A program made the position numbers and the translations under genes. From Verrucomicrobiaceae bacterium (GTDB lineage: Bacteria; Verrucomicrobiota; Verrucomicrobiia; Verrucomicrobiales; Verrucomicrobiaceae): a stretch of DNA of 64,000 nucleotides. The notes under the pieces were generated by a model, which did not search any database, was not told the DNA's origin, and saw only the letters and a program-made list of their open reading frames with translations. The stretch lies in assembly GCA_027487315.1 (NCBI GenBank), contig JAIYDW010000233.1, forward strand, positions 1-64,000, read 5' to 3'. Shown piece by piece: positions 59,489-64,000 of the stretch (within the stretch, counting starts at the first letter, position 1; every line of letters begins with the position of its first letter).

Positions 59489-61905
59489 TCGAGAGAGATA
59501 CTAGCCTAAAGACTGGGACAGAAATGTTGGTCGTTAACCCTCTGTCTGCCGTGATTCGAAACTGCATCAAAGGGGCAGGATTTGGACGAACAGTGACCGC
59601 GTGGTGTGGTGCGGTGGTTATGGTGACGGCGGGAGGCAGTCTGAGCCATGGGGCAGACGAGGCCAAGGGGCCTTCGCCAGCGATGGTGGAGGCCATTCAA
59701 AAGGTGGAGGCGGCCGGGGCGTCGTTGTTGCCGATTGCATCGGGTGTCTCCAGCTATCGATTCACGGCCTTGAATGTGGCGAAAGAGTTTGGCGATGCAG
59801 GTTTGGATGCGCTTTTGCCTGTAGCAGATAGCATTGTCTCGCTGGATTTGGCGAGGACCCAAGTGACGGATGCCGGTTTGGCGAAGGTGGCCAAGATGAG
59901 TGCCTTGAAGGAACTTCGTTTGGACAACACAGGGATTGGTGATGCGGGTTTGGTTCATCTGACGGGACTGAAGAATCTGGAATACCTGAATGTGTATGGG
60001 AGCAAGGTGACCGATGGGGGAATTCAGAAACTGGCTGGGCTTTCGAATCTCAAGGCGCTTTATGTCTGGCAGACTGGGGTGACAAAAGCGGGGGTGGCGC
60101 AATTGAAGGGCAAACTGCCCAAAGCGCATATCAACAATGGGTGGAGTGCTGAGGATGATGCGAAGGCAGTCACGGCGGCTTCGGTCGCTGCGGCGGCGGA
60201 TACGGGAAAGGTGGAAATCAAGGGTGGCATTGATGCCAAGGCGATGGCGTCTTTGGTGGTTTATAAGGATGTGGTAGCGCCCATTTTGGCCAACAAATGC
60301 AATGGCTGCCATGGGGCAGAGAAGAGCAAAGGGAAGCTCAAAATGCACACCTTTGCTGACCTCCTCAAGGGTGGGAGTGAAGGTGGGGTGACGGTGATTG
60401 CGGGCAAAGCTGCTGAGAGCTTGTTGCTGAAGCGGGTGGCGTTGCCAATGGACGACGATGAACACATGCCACCAGAAGACAAAGAGCAACTGACGAAAGA
60501 GGAAGTGGCCTTGATCCAGTGGTGGATCAACGAAGGGGCATCGGAGAAGCAAACGCTGGATAAAGCCAAGCGTAATGCGGAAGTTGATGGGGCTTTGGCG
60601 GTGGTCTTGAAGAACAAGGTAAAACCAGCTGTGGGAGCAGTTCCTGCAGCATCGACAACAGAGAAACCTGCTGGAAAGCCTGCCGCAGCACCGGAGAAGG
60701 CGACTGCAGTTGCAGCGCCGGCAGCGAATGCGGAGGCTGCTGCGAAGGCGATTGTGTATCGGGATGTGGTTGCGCCGATTTTGGCGGAAAAATGCTACTC
60801 CTGTCACGGGGAAGAGAAGGGGAAAGGCAAGTTGCGGATGCACACGTTTGCGGACCTGAAGAAAGGTGGCAGCGAAGGAGAGGTGAATTTGGTGGCGGGT
60901 AAGTCAGCGGATAGTTTGATGATTCAGCGGATCCTGCTGAGTACTGACGATGATGAACACATGCCGCCCACAGATGAGCCGCAGGTCACCAAGGAGGAAT
61001 TGGCCTTGCTGAAGTGGTGGATTGATAATGGGGCTTCGGAAACGGAGACCGTTGCAGCGGCGAAGAAGACTCCGGAGGTGGAGGGGTTACTGGCCGTTGC
61101 CCTCACGAAGGTGCCCGTTAAGCCGGTCGATTTGGTTCAGAAGATCGAGAAGCCCAAGGCCAAGCCACTGACCGAAGAGCAGAAAAAGAAGGTGGCTGAA
61201 ATCACCACCAAGTTGTCAGCTCTGAACGCGACGCTGATGCCACTGGCGCAAGATACGGAGCAACTGCGATTGAGTGTGATCAATGCGGCGAACCAATTTG
61301 GGGACAAGGAGTTGACTTTGTTGGAGCCGATCGCTGAACAAATTTTGTGGTTGGACCTGGCGCGTAGCCAAGTGACGGATGCGGGTCTGGATACCATTGC
61401 CAAAATGGTTCATTTGGGGCGTTTGCATTTGGAGAATACCCAGGTCACTGACGCTGGGCTGGCGAAGCTTGGAAAATTGGGTGAGTTGGAGTATTTGAAT
61501 CTGTATGGAACAAAGGTGACGGATGGCGGGATTGCGAAACTCGAAGGGGCCAAGGGGTTGAAAAAGTTGTTTGTGTGGCAGACTGGAGTGACCAAGGCCG
61601 GAGCGACGGCTTTGGAAGGGAAGGTGGCTGGTTTGGTGGTCAATGTGGGATTGAGTGAGGCCGAGATAGCAAAGCTTACAGCGCCGCCGCCTGTGCCACC
61701 CCCAGCTCCCAAGGCAGAAGCTGCGAAGCCGGCGCCGAAGCCGCAGGCTGATGCTGCGCCTGCAAAAAAGAAAGGCGAGGGCAAAGGGAAAGGTAAGCCA
61801 AAAGCTGCGGATAGCGCGGTGAAGGCGGCACCAGCACCTGCTCAACCTGTGGTGCCTGCACCCGCTCCCAAACCTGAGGTGAAACCTGAGACCAAAGGTA
61901 ATTGA
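59485..61905 (+). CDS. Exported LRR-cytochrome-cytochrome-LRR protein
   Basis: An 806-residue periplasmic or surface protein with a mirror-like architecture. A signal segment (residues ~30-56) is followed by an LRR block (~65-215; LDLARTQVTDAGLAKVAKM, LEYLNVYGSKVTDGGIQKL). Heme domain 1 (C272-N-G-C275-H276) and heme domain 2 (C437-Y-S-C440-H441) are joined by an Ala/Pro-rich linker. A second LRR block (~555-730) is nearly identical in layout (LDLARSQVTDAGLD; LEYLNLYGTKVTDGGIAKL). The tail is Pro/Ala/Lys-rich. Both heme domains are the planctomycete type (DDDEHMPP). Codon use lacks the strong G skew. The gene is translationally coupled to the DUF2231-cytochrome gene. Confidence 0.85.
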   Translation: MIERDTSLKTGTEMLVVNPLSAVIRNCIKGAGFGRTVTAWCGAVVMVTAGGSLSHGADEAKGPSPAMVEAIQKVEAAGASLLPIASGVSSYRFTALNVAKEFGDAGLDALLPVADSIVSLDLARTQVTDAGLAKVAKMSALKELRLDNTGIGDAGLVHLTGLKNLEYLNVYGSKVTDGGIQKLAGLSNLKALYVWQTGVTKAGVAQLKGKLPKAHINNGWSAEDDAKAVTAASVAAAADTGKVEIKGGIDAKAMASLVVYKDVVAPILANKCNGCHGAEKSKGKLKMHTFADLLKGGSEGGVTVIAGKAAESLLLKRVALPMDDDEHMPPEDKEQLTKEEVALIQWWINEGASEKQTLDKAKRNAEVDGALAVVLKNKVKPAVGAVPAASTTEKPAGKPAAAPEKATAVAAPAANAEAAAKAIVYRDVVAPILAEKCYSCHGEEKGKGKLRMHTFADLKKGGSEGEVNLVAGKSADSLMIQRILLSTDDDEHMPPTDEPQVTKEELALLKWWIDNGASETETVAAAKKTPEVEGLLAVALTKVPVKPVDLVQKIEKPKAKPLTEEQKKKVAEITTKLSALNATLMPLAQDTEQLRLSVINAANQFGDKELTLLEPIAEQILWLDLARSQVTDAGLDTIAKMVHLGRLHLENTQVTDAGLAKLGKLGELEYLNLYGTKVTDGGIAKLEGAKGLKKLFVWQTGVTKAGATALEGKVAGLVVNVGLSEAEIAKLTAPPPVPPPAPKAEAAKPAPKPQADAAPAKKKGEGKGKGKPKAADSAVKAAPAPAQPVVPAPAPKPEVKPETKGN

Positions 61906-61935
61906 GGTTCGTTCGTTTAATTGATATCTCCTTTC

Positions 61936-62568
61936 ATGAACGAATTCCATTCCCGGCGACGGCTTGCCGTTGTCTTTTGTTGTCTTTCAGTTTTGCCCTT
62001 CTCTTCAGCTTGTAAGCGGTTGGGTGAGCGAGTGGAAATCACAGAGACGCGTGAGATTTCCCAGTATGAGGCTGAGCCCAAGCTGTTTGCATACAGCCAG
62101 CAGCGCTTTAGCAATGATCCGTTGTCCTGGGAAACGCCGGCGGGTTGGGTGCAGGCGGAACGGAGTCAGATGCGACCGATCAATTTGCGTTTTGGTCCGA
62201 ATGGGGAGGGAGAATGCTATCTATCGATGCTTCCAGGAGGGGCAGGAGGAACGGTGGCGAATGTGAATCGCTGGCGAAAGCAGATGGGACAGGCTGAATT
62301 GCCCGAAGCTGAGGTGGCGGCGTTGCCGAAGCGGGTGTTGATGGGAATCGAGGGGGTCTTTGTCACTCTGGATGGCTCATACACCAATGTGGGGTCGGCA
62401 GAGGCAACGGCCGATCAACGGTTGATGGGGGTGATCGCTGCGTTGGGTGAGGTGGGTTTGTTTGTCAAGATGGTGGGTCCGAAAGAACTTGTTGTCGCCA
62501 ATGAGCCAGCCTTTAACCAGTTTGTCGAATCGCTGCGTCTGCGGCTTCCACAGGGCGGCGGTAAGTGA
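61936..62568 (+). CDS. Putative lipoprotein of unknown function
   Basis: A 210-residue protein with a lipoprotein-like N-terminus: hydrophobic segment AVVFCCLSVLPFSSAC ending in a Cys at residue 26, giving lipobox SSAC. The mature part contains SWETPAGWVQAERSQMRPINLRFG and ECYLSMLPGGAGG. This pattern of a short beta-rich domain with W-E-x-P-x-G-W recurs in hypothetical proteins of this phylum. It sits between the LRR-cytochrome gene and resB, so a role in cytochrome assembly or in the same electron-transfer complex is likely but unproven. Confidence 0.6.
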   Translation: MNEFHSRRRLAVVFCCLSVLPFSSACKRLGERVEITETREISQYEAEPKLFAYSQQRFSNDPLSWETPAGWVQAERSQMRPINLRFGPNGEGECYLSMLPGGAGGTVANVNRWRKQMGQAELPEAEVAALPKRVLMGIEGVFVTLDGSYTNVGSAEATADQRLMGVIAALGEVGLFVKMVGPKELVVANEPAFNQFVESLRLRLPQGGGK

Positions 62569-62623
62569 ACTGGTCTGGGCCAGCAGTCGTAATGGCTTTG
62601 ATGATTTTATCTTTTTGATTTCC

Positions 62624-63823
62624 ATGAGTTCCTCTTCTTCCCAGTCAACGACGAATCCGTTCGTGCTGCTGTTCCGTTTCTTTTCATCGTTCGGTCTCGC
62701 CGTCACGGTTCTGAGTTTGCTATTGGTGATCACGCTGCTTGGCACGTTGTCTCAATCGGACATTGGTCTTCTCGATAGCCAAAGAAAGTATTTCGATTCG
62801 TGGTCAGTGGTTCATGATTTTCATGTGGGCAGCACGGTGATTCCGATTTGGCTACCAGGCGGCATGGCTTTGATGATGCTGCTTTTTGTGAACATGGCGT
62901 GTGGGGCGGTGATTCGAATGCGGAAGGGGTGGAAGACGATTGGGGTTTTGATTTCGCACCTATCGATCATGTTCATGCTGGCGGCGGGCTATGTGTCCTA
63001 TTTGTTTAAAACGGAGGGGGCATTGCCTCTGTTTGAAGGGCAAAGTGGCGATCTGTATCAAAGCTATCATGACCGTGTGATTGAGGTTCGGAAGTTTGAT
63101 GCGGAGGGGAAGGGTGAAGCGACGACTTTGATGATTCCGATGGAGGATTTTATGGATTTGGAGCCTGGTAAGGCCCGGACCTTTTACAGTAAGGATTTGC
63201 CATTTGAACTCTTGGTGACGGGCTACCAGCGCAATGCGCAAGTGGTGCCGAAGCAAGAAGAGGGGGCTAGTGTCATCGATGGGTTTGGAATTCAACCCGT
63301 GCGTGTCGAGACGACAGACGAGCAAAACTTGAGCGCCCTAGTGGTCACGGTGACGCCGAAGGATGGGGGCGCGGTGGAGCGCGCCATTTTGTGGGAGGCG
63401 GCATTTGAGCCGTTTACAGTGAAAGCGGGTAAAGAGGCTTACACGTTGTCACTGACACGTCGGAAGTGGAAGTTGCCGTTTGCGCTTCGACTGGAGGATT
63501 TTCAGCGTGAACTTCACCCTGGCACCGAGAAGCCGAAACGATACACCAGCCACGTGACCAAGATTGACAATGGGAGTGAGCAGCCGCAGGTGATTACCAT
63601 GAACGTGCCGATGCGTGATCGGGGTTTTGTATTGTATCAAGCGTCCTTCAGCCAGGGCACGTCAGGGGAGCAATCGGTGTTCACGGTGGCAAGCAATCCG
63701 TCGGATCAATGGCCGCTGTGGTCCTGCGTTGCGGTGGCGTTTGGGTTAACGATTCACTTTGTGATGCATTTGGCGCAGTTCCTGAAGAGGACCCTGAAGC
63801 CCAAGGAGAAGGCGGCTGCCTGA
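62624..63823 (+). CDS. resB: Cytochrome c biogenesis protein ResB (System II)
   Basis: A 399-residue membrane protein of the ResB/CcsB family that works with CcsA to deliver heme and attach it to CXXCH motifs outside the inner membrane. RFFSSFGLAVTVLSLLLVITLLGTL is the first helix pair, with further helices at ~80-100, ~110-130 and near 365-385. A large periplasmic domain lies between (residues ~135-360) and ends with VPMRDRGFVLYQASFSQ. The frame opens upstream into the previous gene; the ATG giving MSSSSSQSTTN is used. ccsA follows. Confidence 0.9.
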   Translation: MSSSSSQSTTNPFVLLFRFFSSFGLAVTVLSLLLVITLLGTLSQSDIGLLDSQRKYFDSWSVVHDFHVGSTVIPIWLPGGMALMMLLFVNMACGAVIRMRKGWKTIGVLISHLSIMFMLAAGYVSYLFKTEGALPLFEGQSGDLYQSYHDRVIEVRKFDAEGKGEATTLMIPMEDFMDLEPGKARTFYSKDLPFELLVTGYQRNAQVVPKQEEGASVIDGFGIQPVRVETTDEQNLSALVVTVTPKDGGAVERAILWEAAFEPFTVKAGKEAYTLSLTRRKWKLPFALRLEDFQRELHPGTEKPKRYTSHVTKIDNGSEQPQVITMNVPMRDRGFVLYQASFSQGTSGEQSVFTVASNPSDQWPLWSCVAVAFGLTIHFVMHLAQFLKRTLKPKEKAAA

Positions 63824-63859
63824 TGGTTCGTTAGATCAATTCGACCGCCTATTTGATTT

Positions 63860-64000
63860 ATGAAGACGTTTGTTTTTTTCCTCACACTTCTTGCCTCGAT
63901 TTGCCAGGCACAACTGGTTGATCCTGCTTGGTTGCGCGATCCAGAAGTCGTAGCGGCGTTTCAATCGGTTCCGATTTTGGAAGGCGGGAGGCATAAGCCG
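63860..64000 (+). CDS. ccsA: Cytochrome c biogenesis protein CcsA-like, start only
   Basis: The first 47 codons of a gene running off the right edge. A signal peptide (MKTFVFFLTLLASICQAQ) is followed by VAAFQSVPILEGGRHKP. The 'F..vPvl..GR.KP' pattern begins the periplasmic N-terminus of CcsA/ResC-type proteins of Bacteroidetes and related groups, usually before the heme-handling WWD domain. Its place directly after resB supports the call; the catalytic region is not visible. Confidence 0.65.
   Translation, partial: MKTFVFFLTLLASICQAQLVDPAWLRDPEVVAAFQSVPILEGGRHKP

Noticed and set aside
1-64000. CRISPR arrays, insertion sequences, prophage genes or rRNA
   Set aside because: No spaced direct repeats, transposase, integrase, phage structural motifs or rRNA sequences were recognised.

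Overview
The window reads as a piece of chromosome from a Gram-negative member of the Verrucomicrobiota (inference). Evidence for this: a lipid A/Kdo/Lpt gene set together with families typical of the Planctomycetes-Verrucomicrobia group. These are planctomycete-type cytochrome c domains, a giant sugar-dehydrogenase/HEAT/heme protein, an SHD1 domain protein, a Ser/Thr kinase with PEGA and sulfatase-modifying-factor domains, and LRR-cytochrome fusions. About 56 protein genes, one tRNA and one broken toxin gene can be supported. Gene density is high and many neighbours overlap by 4 bases (ATGA or GTGA).

Layout. 1-694: 5' part of an ammonium channel gene under a strong sigma-54 promoter. 0.9-7.4 kb: ispF, ispD, an MFS-acyltransferase fusion, fabF, a DEDD exonuclease and an L,D-transpeptidase, all forward. 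7.5-10.6 kb: rpmH-rnpA-yidD-yidC in reverse, with tRNA-Val(GAC) upstream. 10.7-18.4 kb: a secreted serine protease, a secreted protein of unknown function, a P-loop ATPase of unknown function and purF. 18.4-21.7 kb (reverse): a GT23-like fucosyltransferase, a spermidine-synthase-like protein and prfC. 21.8-23.7 kb: a TVP38 membrane protein and an SGNH hydrolase. 23.8-29.1 kb (reverse): kdsD-kdsA-lptC-lptA-lptB-hpf, closed by a rho-independent terminator. 29.2-33.2 kb: a GT4 glycosyltransferase, an SHD1 protein, and lpxB coupled to a Gfo/Idh dehydrogenase. 33.3-36.0 kb: two toxin-antitoxin modules on either side of ffh. One is ParDE-like and interrupted by two in-frame TAG codons; the other is PemIK-like and intact. 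36.1-40.0 kb: fabV, an esterase and a GT-C transferase. 40.2-51.1 kb: the HEAT/heme dehydrogenase, CbiX-DR2241, a TlpA-like protein, an ABC ATPase, a PQQ-like propeller, an NhaD-type antiporter and an HrgA-like protein. 51.2-58.1 kb: GT2 and GT-C transferases, a LolA-like protein, a kinase-PEGA-FGE protein and a MoeB-rhodanese protein. 58.3-64.0 kb: a cytochrome/LRR cluster followed by resB and the start of ccsA.

How the genes fit together. Much of the window builds and maintains the cell envelope. KdsD and KdsA supply Kdo-8-phosphate, LpxB makes the lipid A disaccharide, LptC/A/B belong to LPS transport, YidC inserts membrane proteins, FabF and FabV make acyl chains, and the GT2, GT4, GT-C and GT23-like enzymes probably decorate surface glycans. 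The right end looks like a dedicated c-type cytochrome module: three planctomycete-type heme domains, two LRR blocks, and the ResB/CcsA (System II) heme-attachment machinery directly downstream.

Composition. The + strand is strongly G-rich in most of the window whichever strand carries the gene. Forward genes favour codons ending in G and reverse genes codons ending in C, as expected for one replication arm with a strong strand bias. Three stretches break this pattern: the amt end, about 590 bases inside the HEAT/heme gene, and the cytochrome cluster at the right end.
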